Positions 24,915-33,235 of a stretch of 38,498 bases of DNA are shown one piece after another. Numbering within the stretch: position 1 is the first letter of the stretch; each line of letters starts with the position of its first letter. Both the position numbers and the translations under genes were made by a program. Source of the DNA: Caulobacteraceae bacterium (lineage in GTDB: Bacteria > Pseudomonadota > Alphaproteobacteria > Caulobacterales > Aquidulcibacteraceae); NCBI GenBank assembly GCA_009773335.1, contig WRPF01000025.1, positions 1 through 38,498 on the forward strand, given 5' to 3'. The notes below the pieces were generated by a model. That model had not been told where the DNA came from and searched no databases. It saw nothing but the letters and a program-made list of their open reading frames with translations.

Positions 24915-26156
24915 TTATGCAGCTCTCCGCATCTCCTCTCGGGCCAGCAGAGCCCTGACGAATGCGTCCCACGTTTCCATCGCGGCGCGCTTTTCCGGCA
25001 TGTACGTCCAGCGGTCGTAGCTCTTGGAGCTGACGTCCTGCAGCGTGTGGTTCTGCAGGCGGTCACGGATCTCCTTGGAGATGCCGGCCTGGCCTGCGAG
25101 TGTCTTCCAGGTCCGTCGCAGGTCACGGTTCGTGACGTGGGGGATCATCCCCCGATCTCGGTGACGCCACATGAAGGCGTAGAGCGTCTGGTGGCTGACG
25201 GGGCGCTCAGGATCCTTCGCCGACGGAAAGAGCCAACCGTGCTTGTTGGGGATGATGGAGTCGATGAGTTCGGCCGCGATCTCGGGCACGGGAATGGCGT
25301 GGGGCTTGCGGTTCTTGGTGGTGGACCAGTCGACAATGCGCTGCTGGGCGTCCCATTGATCCTTATGCAAACAGGCAATCTCTTCGACCCGCTGACCGGT
25401 TAGCATCAGGATGCGGACGGCGCGGGTGTACGGGGGATGAACCGGGGTACTTGGGTTTTCAAGCCAGCGATAAAGCGCTGCGAACTCGGTTTCTCGTAGC
25501 CAACGGGTGCCGACGATCTTGGGTTCGGTGGGGATGCCGGCCGCCGGGTTGACCTTGATCCGGAAACGACGTGGCGAGGTGTTTCGATAGTCATGCTCTG
25601 ACTTCATCGCCCAGCTGTAGGCGGAGCGGACATAGCTCCGCACGTGATCGGCCATAGAGCGGGCGCCGCGTTCGTAGATGGGGCGGATTATTTCGGTGAC
25701 TTCGTCAGGTTCGATTTCGCGGGCGGGACGCGTTCGGCCGAGGGTGTCGGCGATCTTGTCCAGGCCCTTCTTGGCCTCCTTCCAGGAACTCTTGTTGGCG
25801 CGTTTCAGGTAGGCGGCGTAGCCGTCAAAGAGGTCTCCCACGGTCCCAGGTTGGGTATCTACGGCGAGCCTGATGCTGCGGCCCTTTTGGATCAGGTCGG
25901 CGTAGTCGCGATGGAAAATTTCCCGCGCTTCCACGAGAGACATCGAGGGGTAGTCGCCGATCTTGGCCTTGATCGGCCTGTTCTCGCGGTACTGTTGGGC
26001 CATCCACACAGTTGTCACCCGTTTTGGCATCTGTCGGATGACCAGCAGGAGGCGGCCAACGCCTCGCCCTTCGCCGTCTCTCAGGGTCTCGCTGCGGCCA
26101 GTGAACTGGACGCGCTTGATTGCGTGCCGGATCGCGCCGTCGGTCAAACTGGGCAC
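24915..26156 (-). CDS. P4-type tyrosine integrase (DUF4102)
   Basis: This 413-residue protein has the N-terminal DUF4102 arm-binding domain (SETLRDGEGRGVGRLLLVI; IKAKIGDYPSMSLVEAREI), a core-binding domain, and the catalytic domain with Arg 256 (TGQRVEEIACL), RDLRR at 344-348 with catalytic Arg 347, His 370 (LQNH) and nucleophile Tyr 380 (SKSYDRW). The usual His of the H-x-x-R box is Arg here, a variant I know from related DUF4102 integrases, so it is not taken as damage. The GTG start at 26156 follows AAGGAGG at good spacing. It points away from the truncated radC, about 120 bp distant, the normal place for an integrase beside its attachment site. Confidence 0.94.
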   Translation of the reverse strand: MPSLTDGAIRHAIKRVQFTGRSETLRDGEGRGVGRLLLVIRQMPKRVTTVWMAQQYRENRPIKAKIGDYPSMSLVEAREIFHRDYADLIQKGRSIRLAVDTQPGTVGDLFDGYAAYLKRANKSSWKEAKKGLDKIADTLGRTRPAREIEPDEVTEIIRPIYERGARSMADHVRSYVRSAYSWAMKSEHDYRNTSPRRFRIKVNPAAGIPTEPKIVGTRWLRETEFAALYRWLENPSTPVHPPYTRAVRILMLTGQRVEEIACLHKDQWDAQQRIVDWSTTKNRKPHAIPVPEIAAELIDSIIPNKHGWLFPSAKDPERPVSHQTLYAFMWRHRDRGMIPHVTNRDLRRTWKTLAGQAGISKEIRDRLQNHTLQDVSSKSYDRWTYMPEKRAAMETWDAFVRALLAREEMRRAA

Positions 26157-26273
26157 CGTGGAACCTCCTTGATTGGGTGCAGTAGGGGCAATTGGGCGCG
26201 GTAGTTACCGCACCCAGAAACACCCTTTGTTCTAAAACGGGAGGTCGTCAAACGAAGATAAAAGCCAAATGAT

Positions 26274-26942
26274 TCAGAGGGATCGAGCGTGATTGATCGT
26301 GATCAAATCCCTCTGGCTCGGATGGTTGTGAACGAGGATCATGGACGCCGCGCGCAGCTCGAGCGCCCGGCGCACGACCTCGCGCGGGTAGACCGGCGCA
26401 TGGTCTATCGTGCCTTCGCCCAGCACTTCATCGGCTAGGATCTGGTTCTTTACGTCTAGGAAGAGCACGCGGAACTGTTCGTGGGTCTCGTGCTGCAGCG
26501 TCACGCGGCAGTAGTCGATGAGCTTCGTCCACGAACCCAAGACGGGCTTGCGTTTCGCCTCCACACGCGCGGCGCGTTCGACGGCGGCCTGCAGCGTCTT
26601 CAGTTCCTGCGCCACGGACGGACCGCAGCCGTCCACCTCCACCAGTCGGCGCGGATCGGCGGCGAGCACGGCGGCGAAATCCCCGAAGCGCGCAATCAGC
26701 GCCTTGGCGAGGGGCTTGGTGTCGCGGCGCGGAATGATGCGGAAAAGCAGCAGTTCCAGCAGTTCATAGTCCGCCAGCGCATCGGCGCCTGTGTCCTCGA
26801 ACCGTTTGCGCAGGCGGGTGCGATGCTCGTGATAGTGCGGGGCGGGATCAGCCGCGTGCTTCGGCGCGGCGTCGAACGGCGCAAACAACGCGCCCGCGTC
26901 TTCGACCTGCTGCTTCGGTTTCCTGCCCCCACCCGAAGCCAT
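26274..26942 (-). pseudogene. radC: radC, 3' end cut off at the JAMM motif
   Basis: The first 209 of 222 residues fit RadC: a helix-hairpin-helix part ([32 protein letters not shown]) followed by the JAMM/MPN domain ([42 protein letters not shown]). After H-N-H-P-S at 205-209 the family would continue with GDP and a Ser-x2-Asp zinc ligand; here 13 unrelated residues and a stop follow. About 35-40 residues, including one metal ligand, are missing. The start at 26942 lies four bases after the map stop, so radC is the second gene of a map-radC operon. The break coincides with the inverted-repeat stretch at 26275-26315 beside the integrase gene. Confidence 0.9.
26275..26315. other. candidate attachment site: nested inverted repeats at the radC break
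   Basis: CAGAGGGAT (26275-26283) and ATCCCTCTG (26307-26315) are perfect reverse complements 23 bases apart. Inside lies TTGATC-GT-GATCAA (26293-26306), a second dyad. The outer arm at 26315 starts exactly where radC loses its family sequence. This is the layout expected of a recombinase core or accessory site; that it is the att site of the neighbouring integrase is inference. Confidence 0.5.
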
Positions 26943-26946
26943 GATG

Positions 26947-27771
26947 TCAGCCGGGCGTCTGGTGCGGCTGGTGCAGGCCTTTGGGCGAAGCGGTGAAGAT
27001 CTCGACACCGGTTTCCGTGACGCCGACGGCGTGCTCGAATTGCGCGCTCGGCTGCTTGTCTTTCGTAACGGCGGTCCAGCCGTCGTTGAGAACCTTCACG
27101 GACGTGCCGCCCGCGTTCACCATCGGCTCGACGGTGAAGATCATGCCGGGGCGCAGCGCGACGCCTTCACCGGGCCTACCGTAATGCAGGATGTTCGGCG
27201 GATCGTGGAACACTTGGCCGAGGCCGTGGCCGCAGAAATCGCGCACGATGGAGAAGCGGTCCGCTTCGGCGTGTTTTTGAATTGCCGCGCCGACGTCGCC
27301 CAGCGTCGCGCCGGGGCGGATCGCCTCGATGCCCTTCATCATGGCCGCATAGGTCACGTCCATGAGGCGCATGTCGCGCTTCTTCACGTCGCCGACGGCG
27401 TACATGCGGCTCGTGTCGCCGTGCCAGCCGTCCACGATGACCGTCACGTCGATGTTGAGGATGTCGCCGTCGCGCAGCACGCGCGGGCCCGGAATGCCGT
27501 GGCAGACGACATGGTTCAGCGAGGTGCACACCGTGTGGCGGTAGCCCTTGTAGAAGACGCAGGCCGGTAGCGCCCCCCGATCCATCACGAACTCGCGCGC
27601 CAGCGTGTCCAGGCGCTCGGTGGTCACGCCGTCCTTCGTCTCGGGGACGAGCATGTCGAGGCATTCCGCGGCGAGGCGGCCGGCTGCGCGCATGCCGGCG
27701 AAAGCCTCGGGGCCATGCAGCTTGATCTGGGCGGTCGGGCGGGCGGCGTTGGTGGCGGCGTCGACGAACAT
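26947..27771 (-). CDS. map: methionine aminopeptidase, type I
   Basis: This 274-residue enzyme removes the N-terminal Met from new proteins. All five metal ligands are in place: Asp 108 (NIDVT), Asp 119 (HGDTSRMY), His 182 (GHGLG), Glu 215 (TVEPM) and Glu 246 (QFEHA), with His 91 of VVCHGIP in the substrate pocket. There is no Zn-finger extension, as usual for bacterial type I forms. It is followed by radC after four bases. It is an essential-type core gene and marks the chromosomal side of the junction. Confidence 0.96.
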   Translation of the reverse strand: MFVDAATNAARPTAQIKLHGPEAFAGMRAAGRLAAECLDMLVPETKDGVTTERLDTLAREFVMDRGALPACVFYKGYRHTVCTSLNHVVCHGIPGPRVLRDGDILNIDVTVIVDGWHGDTSRMYAVGDVKKRDMRLMDVTYAAMMKGIEAIRPGATLGDVGAAIQKHAEADRFSIVRDFCGHGLGQVFHDPPNILHYGRPGEGVALRPGMIFTVEPMVNAGGTSVKVLNDGWTAVTKDKQPSAQFEHAVGVTETGVEIFTASPKGLHQPHQTPG

Positions 27772-27824
27772 CTGGCTTCCATATGGGATTGGGCGCCGCC
27801 TTTACCATGGTTCGGGCGGTTGCT

Positions 27825-28238
27825 CTACGTCTTGGGGTAAAGCAGCATCTGCGTACAGCGGAAGAGCGCGATGGTCTTGCCGGCCGCCTCCGACGCGACG
27901 ACGGCGTCCCAGACCTGCGTCATCCGCCCGCTGTGCGCGAGCCGTGCGTCGCAGCTGACCACGCCTTCCCGGGTGGTGCCGAGGTAGTTGGTCTTGATCT
28001 CGATGGTGGTGAAGCCCGTGGCCTCCGGCGGCGAGGCGATCCGGCAGCCATAGCCGCAGGCGCTGTCGGCGAGCGCCACGACGCTTGCGGCGTGAAGGTA
28101 ACCGTTCGGCGCCATGTGACGCCGCTCAACCGTGAACCGCCCGCGCACGATCCCTTCGCGCGCTTCGGTCCATTCGATCCGCAGGAAGTCCGGCAGGGAC
28201 CCTGTCTGGAGCTGGTTGAGGTGGGCGCTCATGTCCAT
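27825..28238 (-). CDS. PaaI-family thioesterase (hotdog fold)
   Basis: This 137-residue protein has the hotdog-fold pattern of the PaaI/YdiI thioesterases: a strand ending RFTVERRHMAPNGYLHAASVVALADSA in which the H-x-N-x3-H and the acidic D of the following helix are seen, then FTTIEIKTNYLG and a final GKTIALFRCTQMLLY strand. It is likely to hydrolyse an acyl-CoA or similar thioester in the cytoplasm; substrate cannot be told. The ATG at 28238 has GGGAG ten bases upstream; an ATG six bases later is also possible. Confidence 0.85.
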   Translation of the reverse strand: MDMSAHLNQLQTGSLPDFLRIEWTEAREGIVRGRFTVERRHMAPNGYLHAASVVALADSACGYGCRIASPPEATGFTTIEIKTNYLGTTREGVVSCDARLAHSGRMTQVWDAVVASEAAGKTIALFRCTQMLLYPKT

Positions 28239-28303
28239 GCGTGGTCTTCTCCCGGTGGCCATCCTGCGCGCCGCTCCGAAGGGAGTCGAGCGCCGCCGGG
28301 CGG

Positions 28304-28807
28304 TCAGATCGAAGGATCGTCCGGCGCTGCTTCAGCGCCAGCCGGAGGCGGCGCAGGTTGCGGCTCGACGGTCTTGGTCTTCGCCCACTGGTCGATCACC
28401 TCGGCGATGATCTGGATCGTCAGCGTGGAGGTCGCTGCGGAACGGGACGCGACGTAAGCAGCGCCGAGCGCGAGGGCGGCGCTGGCGAGCGGGGATCTCT
28501 CGGAAAGCGACTGCGCGGAGGAAACCAGCTTCGCCAGCGCGGCGATTTCGCCTGCGGGCGGCGCGTCGACGAGCGGCTCCGGTTTCGGCTTCGTCGGCGC
28601 GCGCTGCTGCAGCAGCACGAAGATCAGCGGCGCAACAAGCGCAAGCCCGACGATGAGCATGGCGATCGCCGGGGAAACGAACGCCGACAGCGCGGTGAAC
28701 GCCGCAAAGGTGATCCAGATCAGCCCCATGACCGCGAGCGCCCCGGTCACGGCCACCAGGCCGCCGGCGGAGACGGCGGTGCGCAGTTTTTCGGTGATGC
28801 CGAACAT
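28304..28807 (-). CDS. small membrane protein, unknown
   Basis: This 167-residue protein has two membrane segments (SAGGLVAVTGALAVMGLIWI at about 14-35 and AMLIVGLALVAPLIFVLLQQ at about 47-67), a Pro-rich linker, an Ala-rich helix and a Pro-rich tail ending in acidic residues. The layout resembles small inner-membrane proteins with a cytoplasmic tail, comparable with phage-holin-superfamily-like annotations in alphaproteobacteria. The ATG at 28807 follows CGAGGACC; the earlier ATG lies in a stretch without a ribosome site. It lies between sfsA and the thioesterase gene in the same direction. Confidence 0.7.
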   Translation of the reverse strand: MFGITEKLRTAVSAGGLVAVTGALAVMGLIWITFAAFTALSAFVSPAIAMLIVGLALVAPLIFVLLQQRAPTKPKPEPLVDAPPAGEIAALAKLVSSAQSLSERSPLASAALALGAAYVASRSAATSTLTIQIIAEVIDQWAKTKTVEPQPAPPPAGAEAAPDDPSI

Positions 28808-28879
28808 GTTTCGTGGTCCTCGGTCGCCGTCATGGACCAACTCCGGCGCGCCGCCAAAGCGGTTCTCCCGGCAGGGCGG

Positions 28880-29566
28880 TCAAGCGACGACAGGCGCGCC
28901 GAGAGTGATGGCGTCCGGACCCATGACGCAGGCGTGGGCGTGGATCTCAACCCCGGCGGCGCGCGCCTCCGCGAAGGCCCGGGCGAACGCAGGGTCGAGG
29001 TCGGCGGCGGGAACAAAGCGCGTGCAGTCGCTCCGCTGGACGACGAAGAGCGCGGCGGCCCGGTCGCCCTCGGCGACCATCGCCGCGAGTTCGCGCATGT
29101 GGCGAGCGCTGCGGGCGGCTTCGCAGTCGGGGAACTCCGCGAGGCCCGGCGTGCGGCAGAGATGGACGTTCTTGATCTCGAGCCAGAGCCGCCGGCCGGC
29201 GTCGTCCGTCAGCAGGAAATCGACGCGGCTGGCCTCGCCGTACTTCACCTCCGCGCGGACATGGCGGTAGGTGGCAAAAGCCGGCAGCGCGCCGGCCGCC
29301 AGCGCTTCGGCGACCAGCTTGTTCGGCGCATGGGTGTCGACCCCCGCCCAGGAGGTTTCCGTCTCCACGAACTTGAGCGACCACGGCAGCTTGCCCGTTC
29401 CCGTCGCGAGCCAGACAGGCGATCCCGGCGCATCCAGCCCCAGCATCTTGCCGGAGTTCGCCACATGCGCGGTCGCCTCGGCGCCGTCTTCCAGCAGGAC
29501 GTCGGCGAGGAAGCGCTTGTAGCGGCGCAGCAGCGTCGCGCGGACGAGGGGCTGAGAGAAGCGCAT
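28880..29566 (-). CDS. sfsA: SfsA-family protein
   Basis: This 228-residue protein matches SfsA throughout: YKRFLADVLLEDG near the N-terminus, AHVANSGKMLGL, THAPNKLVAEAL, SRVDFLLTDD, the EIKNVHLCR nuclease-like motif, and FPDCEAARSARHMREL. The D..E-x-K arrangement (VDFLL...LEIKNV) is a PD-(D/E)XK-type core. SfsA was named for stimulating sugar fermentation in E. coli and has been linked to DNA binding; the exact role is unsettled. Full length. Confidence 0.95.
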   Translation of the reverse strand: MRFSQPLVRATLLRRYKRFLADVLLEDGAEATAHVANSGKMLGLDAPGSPVWLATGTGKLPWSLKFVETETSWAGVDTHAPNKLVAEALAAGALPAFATYRHVRAEVKYGEASRVDFLLTDDAGRRLWLEIKNVHLCRTPGLAEFPDCEAARSARHMRELAAMVAEGDRAAALFVVQRSDCTRFVPAADLDPAFARAFAEARAAGVEIHAHACVMGPDAITLGAPVVA

Positions 29567-29605
29567 GGTTGGATTTCCGGGCGTGCGCGCGCTAGGTCAA
29601 GCATC

Positions 29606-30358
29606 ATGACAACACCGCTCGTCCGTGCCGCCGTCCTTCTCATCGGGGATGAACTGCTTTCCGGCCGCACGCAGGACACCAACCTGCGCACCATCGCCGA
29701 GTTCATAGCTCCGCTCGGCGTGCAGATCGCGGAGGCGCGCGTCGTTTCCGATGAGCCGGAGGAGATCGTTGCGGCGATCAACGCGCTGCGGGCGCGCTAC
29801 ACGTATCTCTTCACCACCGGCGGCATCGGTCCCACACACGACGACAAGACAGCAGATGCGGTGGCGGCGGCGTTCGGCGTGGGCATCGACGTGCGCGCCG
29901 ATGCGCGCGCCATACTCGAGGCGCACTACGGTACGACGAACATCAACGAGGCGCGCCTGCGCATGGCGCGTATTCCGGATGGCGCGACGCTGATCCTCAA
30001 CCCTGTGTCCAAGGCCCCGGGCTTCCAGCTCGGCAACGTCTTCGTCATGGCGGGCGTGCCCTCGGTCATGCGGGCGATGCTCGAAGACGTCGGCGCCCGC
30101 CTCGACGGCGGGGCGGTGGTGAAGAGCGTCACGGTGCGCTTGCGCGGCGCGCGGGAGGGCGACCTCGCGGCGGCGCTCGCAGCGCTGCAGGAGGCCGATC
30201 CCGACGTCTCGCTCGGCTCCTATCCCTGGTATCAGCCGCCGGACGGCTACGGCGTGCATCTTGTCGCGCGGAGCGCCGATGCGGAGGCGCTGGATCGTGC
30301 ACGCGCTGGGTTGCTGGCGATCGCGCGCGATGTCGGCGTCGAGGGCGAACTGGTCTGA
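29606..30358 (+). CDS. CinA-like MoCF-domain protein (competence/damage-inducible type)
   Basis: This 250-residue protein carries the MoCF (molybdopterin-binding-like) domain of CinA: RAAVLLIGDELLSGRTQDTN at the N-terminus, TYLFTTGGIGPTHDDKTADAVA in the middle and PGFQLGNVFVMAGVPSVM later. The C-terminal amidase domain of full CinA is absent, as in the short family members that sit next to sfsA and map in many alphaproteobacteria. The ATG at 29606 gives the natural N-terminus; the long upstream extension is antisense to sfsA and others. It diverges from sfsA and converges on the thiolase gene. Confidence 0.9.
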   Translation: MTTPLVRAAVLLIGDELLSGRTQDTNLRTIAEFIAPLGVQIAEARVVSDEPEEIVAAINALRARYTYLFTTGGIGPTHDDKTADAVAAAFGVGIDVRADARAILEAHYGTTNINEARLRMARIPDGATLILNPVSKAPGFQLGNVFVMAGVPSVMRAMLEDVGARLDGGAVVKSVTVRLRGAREGDLAAALAALQEADPDVSLGSYPWYQPPDGYGVHLVARSADAEALDRARAGLLAIARDVGVEGELV

Positions 30359-30366
30359 GGCGACCG

Positions 30367-30395
30367 CCGGTCCGCACGCGGCGCGCGCGGACCGG
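30367..30395. terminator. hairpin between convergent genes
   Basis: CCGGTCCGC (30367-30375) pairs perfectly with GCGGACCGG (30387-30395); the inner CGC/GCG may add three more pairs. It fills the short gap between the ends of the CinA-like gene and the thiolase gene and so may stop transcription from both sides. No strong T-run is present. Confidence 0.6.
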
Positions 30396-30409
30396 AATCG
30401 CATTCGTGG

Positions 30410-31645
30410 TTACACGCGCTCGATGATCACGCACGGCGCCATGCCGCCTGCGGCGCACAGCGTGGCAAGACCGACGTTCAGATCGCGGCGTTCCATTTCA
30501 TCCAGCAGCGTGCCGACGATGATCGCGCCGGTGGCGCCGATCGGGTGACCAAGCGCAATTGCGCCGCCGTTCACATTGACGATCGAGGGGTCGATACCGA
30601 GGTCGCGCATGAACTTCAGCGGCACGACCGCGAAGGCTTCGTTGATCTCGAACAGGTCGATGTCCCTGATCGACATGCCGGCCTTCGCCAGCGCCTTCTT
30701 CGCCGCGGGAACGGGGGCGTTGAGCATGAGCTCGGGGCTGTCGCCGGCGGTCGACATCGCGCGGATCCTTGCGCGCGGCTTCAGGCCGTGCGCGCGGGCG
30801 TACGCCGGCGAGGCGATGAGCACAGCGCCGGCGCCATCGACGACGCCTGACGAATTGCCCGCGTGGTGGACGTGGTTCACCTTCAGGCCCGGATAGGTCT
30901 GCTCGACAAGTTTCTTGAACGAGAGGCCTTCCTGGTCGAGCGGGGCTGCGTAAAGCGCCTCGAATGCGGGCTTCAGCGCCGCGAGTCCCTCAAGCGTCGT
31001 CTGTGGCCGCGGATACTCGTCGACGGCAAGCGCCACCGTGCCGTCATCGTGGTAGACAGGCACGAGACTCTTGTTGAAGCGGCCTTCGGCGGTCGCCCTG
31101 GCGGCGCGCTGCTGGCTTTCGTAACCGAGACGGTCCACGTCCTCGCGGGTGATGCCCTCAAGCGTGGCGATCACGTCGCCGCAAATACCCTGGTGGGGCT
31201 GCGGGTGCATGGCGCGCAGGTGCATGTTGTCCATGTCGATCACGCCGCTCGTCGTGCGCGGCAGCGTCGAGGCGTACGACATCGATTCCACGCCGCCGGC
31301 GAACACCAGATCCTGCATGCCGGACATGACGCCCATGGCCGCGAGGTTCACCGCCGTAAGCGCCGAGCCGCAGAAGCGGTCGAGCGACATGCCGGGCGCG
31401 TCGTTGTCAAAGCCCGCGTCGAGCGCGGCCATGCGGGCGATGCACGCGCCCTGCTTGCCGCTCTGGGTGCCGCAGCCGGCGATGACGTCGTCAACGTCGG
31501 CCGTGTTGATGTTGTTGCGTTCTGCGAGCGCCTTGAGGACGGGCGACAGGATGCGTTGCGGGTGAACGGCCGAGAGCGCGCCCTTGCCGACCTTGCCCAC
31601 GCCGCGCGGCGTGCGCGCCGCATCGATGATCCACGCTTCGCTCAT
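30410..31645 (-). CDS. acetyl-CoA C-acyltransferase (thiolase)
   Basis: This 411-residue enzyme joins or cleaves acyl-CoA units. The nucleophile Cys 92 lies in SLDRFCGSAL, His 367 in ALGHPIGATG and the second catalytic Cys 397 in TLCAAGGMAP. The N-terminus EAWIIDAARTPRG and NEAFAVVPL are further thiolase signatures. Length suits both degradative and biosynthetic thiolases; whether its main role is beta-oxidation (fadA-like) or acetoacetyl-CoA formation (phaA-like) cannot be decided here. The ATG at 31645 was chosen because of GGGAG seven bases before it and because it gives the usual N-terminus. Confidence 0.93.
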   Translation of the reverse strand: MSEAWIIDAARTPRGVGKVGKGALSAVHPQRILSPVLKALAERNNINTADVDDVIAGCGTQSGKQGACIARMAALDAGFDNDAPGMSLDRFCGSALTAVNLAAMGVMSGMQDLVFAGGVESMSYASTLPRTTSGVIDMDNMHLRAMHPQPHQGICGDVIATLEGITREDVDRLGYESQQRAARATAEGRFNKSLVPVYHDDGTVALAVDEYPRPQTTLEGLAALKPAFEALYAAPLDQEGLSFKKLVEQTYPGLKVNHVHHAGNSSGVVDGAGAVLIASPAYARAHGLKPRARIRAMSTAGDSPELMLNAPVPAAKKALAKAGMSIRDIDLFEINEAFAVVPLKFMRDLGIDPSIVNVNGGAIALGHPIGATGAIIVGTLLDEMERRDLNVGLATLCAAGGMAPCVIIERV

Positions 31646-31782
31646 GGCGTACTCCCACAGGGATTGTTGAGGCATACAAAGCCCATTCAGGGTAGGTGCG
31701 CCAGATCACGCTACGGCGCCCGGGGCTTCCGGCGCGGCGCTTCGACGGAGCGGAAAATCAGGTTAGACGGGCGGGGCCCCGT

Positions 31783-31869
31783 GCGGACGTGGCGAAACCG
31801 GTAGACGCAGCGGACTTAAAATCCGCTTCCCGGAAGGGAGTGCGGGTTCGAGTCCCGCCGTCCGCACCA
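31783..31869 (+). tRNA. tRNA-Leu (anticodon UAA), CCA encoded
   Basis: The acceptor arms GCGGACG (31783-31789) and CGTCCGC (31859-31865) pair fully, followed by discriminator A and an encoded CCA (31867-31869). The anticodon stem GCGGA/TCCGC encloses a CTTAAAA loop with TAA at 31817-31819. A long variable arm (TTCCCGGAAGGGAG region) marks a class II tRNA, and the T arm GCGGGTTCGAGTCCCGC is standard. Confidence 0.97.
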
Positions 31870-32093
31870 GGCCCTTATATTCGCCGGCCTCGCGAAGTCG
31901 TGACCGGAAGAGCCCCTTGGCGCCTCTGGAATAGTCGCGCGGGCGCACTACCTGCGAAGCCTCAACTCGGTCCGGGCCCCTCTGGCGTGTGCGGCGGCGC
32001 ACGCGATGTCGGACTTCCCACGGGCGCGCTCCTCTCCCGGGCGCGCTTTCAAGGCGCGGACGCGGCGCCGCCGACGCCGACGGGAGACTTCCC

Positions 32094-33128
32094 TTGGACT
32101 TCTTAACTGGCGCATTCGCGGGCCAGCCGATCTGGCTGTGGCTCGCATTCCTTTCGTTCATCGGCTTCCTGCTGTGGGTGGACCTCGGCCTTCTCAACAG
32201 GAAGGACGGCGTCGTATCGCCCGCCAAGAGCGCTGCGATGTGGGGGCTGTTCGCCGCCATCGCGCTCGCTTTCGGGGCCTATGTGTATTTTGGCTACAGA
32301 CCGCCGCCCGAATTCTATGCGGACCCGGCGAATCTCAACCAGCAGGCCGTGATCCAGTATTTCACCGGCTACCTGCTGGAGACGGCGCTCGCCTTCGACA
32401 ACATCTTCGTCATCTCGATGATCTTCACCTACTTCGCAGTCCCCCGCGAGTACCAGCACCGCGTCCTGTTCTGGGGGATCATCGGGGCGATCATGTTCCG
32501 CGCCATATTCATCGGCGTCGGCGCAGCGGTAGTGAACCGGTACGCCTGGGCGCTGTTCTTCTTCGCGGCCTTCCTGATCTACACCGGCTGGAAGATGGTC
32601 GCTTCGGGCGGCGGTCACGAGATGAAGCTCGAGGACAACAAGCTCCTCAGGTTCATCCGCAAGATCGTTCCGGTGACGGAAACGATCGGGAACCACAATT
32701 TCTTCGTCAGGCGGTCGAACGAAAAGGGCAGACTCTCCCTTATGGCGACGCCGTTGTTCCTGACGCTGATCATGGTGGAGGCGGTGGATATCGTGTTCGC
32801 CGTCGATTCGGTGCCGGCCATCTTCGCGGTCACCCGCGATCCGTTCATCGTCTACACGTCGAACATCTTCGCCATTCTCGGCCTGCGCTCGATGTATTTC
32901 ATGCTGGCGGCGGCGGTGGAGCGGTTCAAGTACCTGAAGTACGGCCTCGCGCTCGTGCTGGTGCTGATCGGCGTGAAGATCATCTGGAACTTCGGGCTCT
33001 ACAAGGAACTGCACCTTGTGCCTTACCTTGAAGCGCACTGGTCCCTGATCGGCACATTGACGCTGTTGGGCGGAGCGATCCTCTACTCACTCTGGCGCAC
33101 GCGCGACGGAGCCCCGGCAAAAGCATAA
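32094..33128 (+). CDS. TerC-family integral membrane protein
   Basis: This 344-residue protein belongs to the TerC/Alx group: about eight or nine membrane segments with the acidic in-membrane motifs ETALAFDNIFVISMIF and MVEAVDIVFAVDSVPAIFAV, and TSNIFAILGLRSMYF after them. TerC/Alx proteins are linked to tellurite resistance and, in several bacteria, to manganese export. I place the start at TTG 32094 because GGGAG lies seven bases upstream and the residues before it are Arg-rich and unlike the family. A 224-base leader separates it from the tRNA-Leu gene. Confidence 0.92.
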   Translation: MDFLTGAFAGQPIWLWLAFLSFIGFLLWVDLGLLNRKDGVVSPAKSAAMWGLFAAIALAFGAYVYFGYRPPPEFYADPANLNQQAVIQYFTGYLLETALAFDNIFVISMIFTYFAVPREYQHRVLFWGIIGAIMFRAIFIGVGAAVVNRYAWALFFFAAFLIYTGWKMVASGGGHEMKLEDNKLLRFIRKIVPVTETIGNHNFFVRRSNEKGRLSLMATPLFLTLIMVEAVDIVFAVDSVPAIFAVTRDPFIVYTSNIFAILGLRSMYFMLAAAVERFKYLKYGLALVLVLIGVKIIWNFGLYKELHLVPYLEAHWSLIGTLTLLGGAILYSLWRTRDGAPAKA

Positions 33129-33151
33129 CCGAGGCCGAAACCAAAACCTAA

Positions 33152-33184
33152 ACGGCCGCCACGGGGAGAGCGTGGCGGCCGTTC
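33152..33184. terminator. bidirectional intrinsic terminator
   Basis: AACGGCCGCCACG (33152-33164) pairs perfectly with CGTGGCGGCCGTT (33172-33184) around a seven-base loop. It lies between the convergent TerC and porin genes; on the minus strand it is followed by TTTAGGTTTT, a good U-rich tail for the porin transcript. Confidence 0.88.
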
Positions 33185-33187
33185 TGG

Positions 33188-33227
33188 AGCAGATACTTCT
33201 GGGTACTTGAGCAGATTTACTTCTGGT
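33188..33227. repeat. short direct repeat behind the terminator
   Basis: GAGCAGATACTTCTGG (33188-33203) is repeated as GAGCAGATTTACTTCTGG (33210-33227), differing by a two-base insertion. No function is suggested by the sequence. Confidence 0.7.
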
Positions 33228-33235
33228 GTCGGCGC

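Noticed and set aside
24915-26156. Integrase seemingly missing the His of the H-x-x-R box
   Set aside because: The position is Arg (RDLRR), but the same variant is familiar in DUF4102-type integrases, and Arg 256, Arg 347, His 370 and Tyr 380 are present, so it is not evidence for inactivity.
28241-29605. Very long N-terminal extension of the CinA-like gene
   Set aside because: The added residues are antisense to sfsA and the membrane-protein gene and are Arg/Gly-rich; the family N-terminus begins at 29606.
31870-32093. Possible yybP-ykoY (manganese) riboswitch in the TerC leader
   Set aside because: TerC-family genes often have this riboswitch and the leader is long, but I cannot find the GGGGAGTAG loop or the CATAC-type loop; the nearest match (TCTGGAATAGTC) is too degenerate. 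A covariance-model search would settle it.
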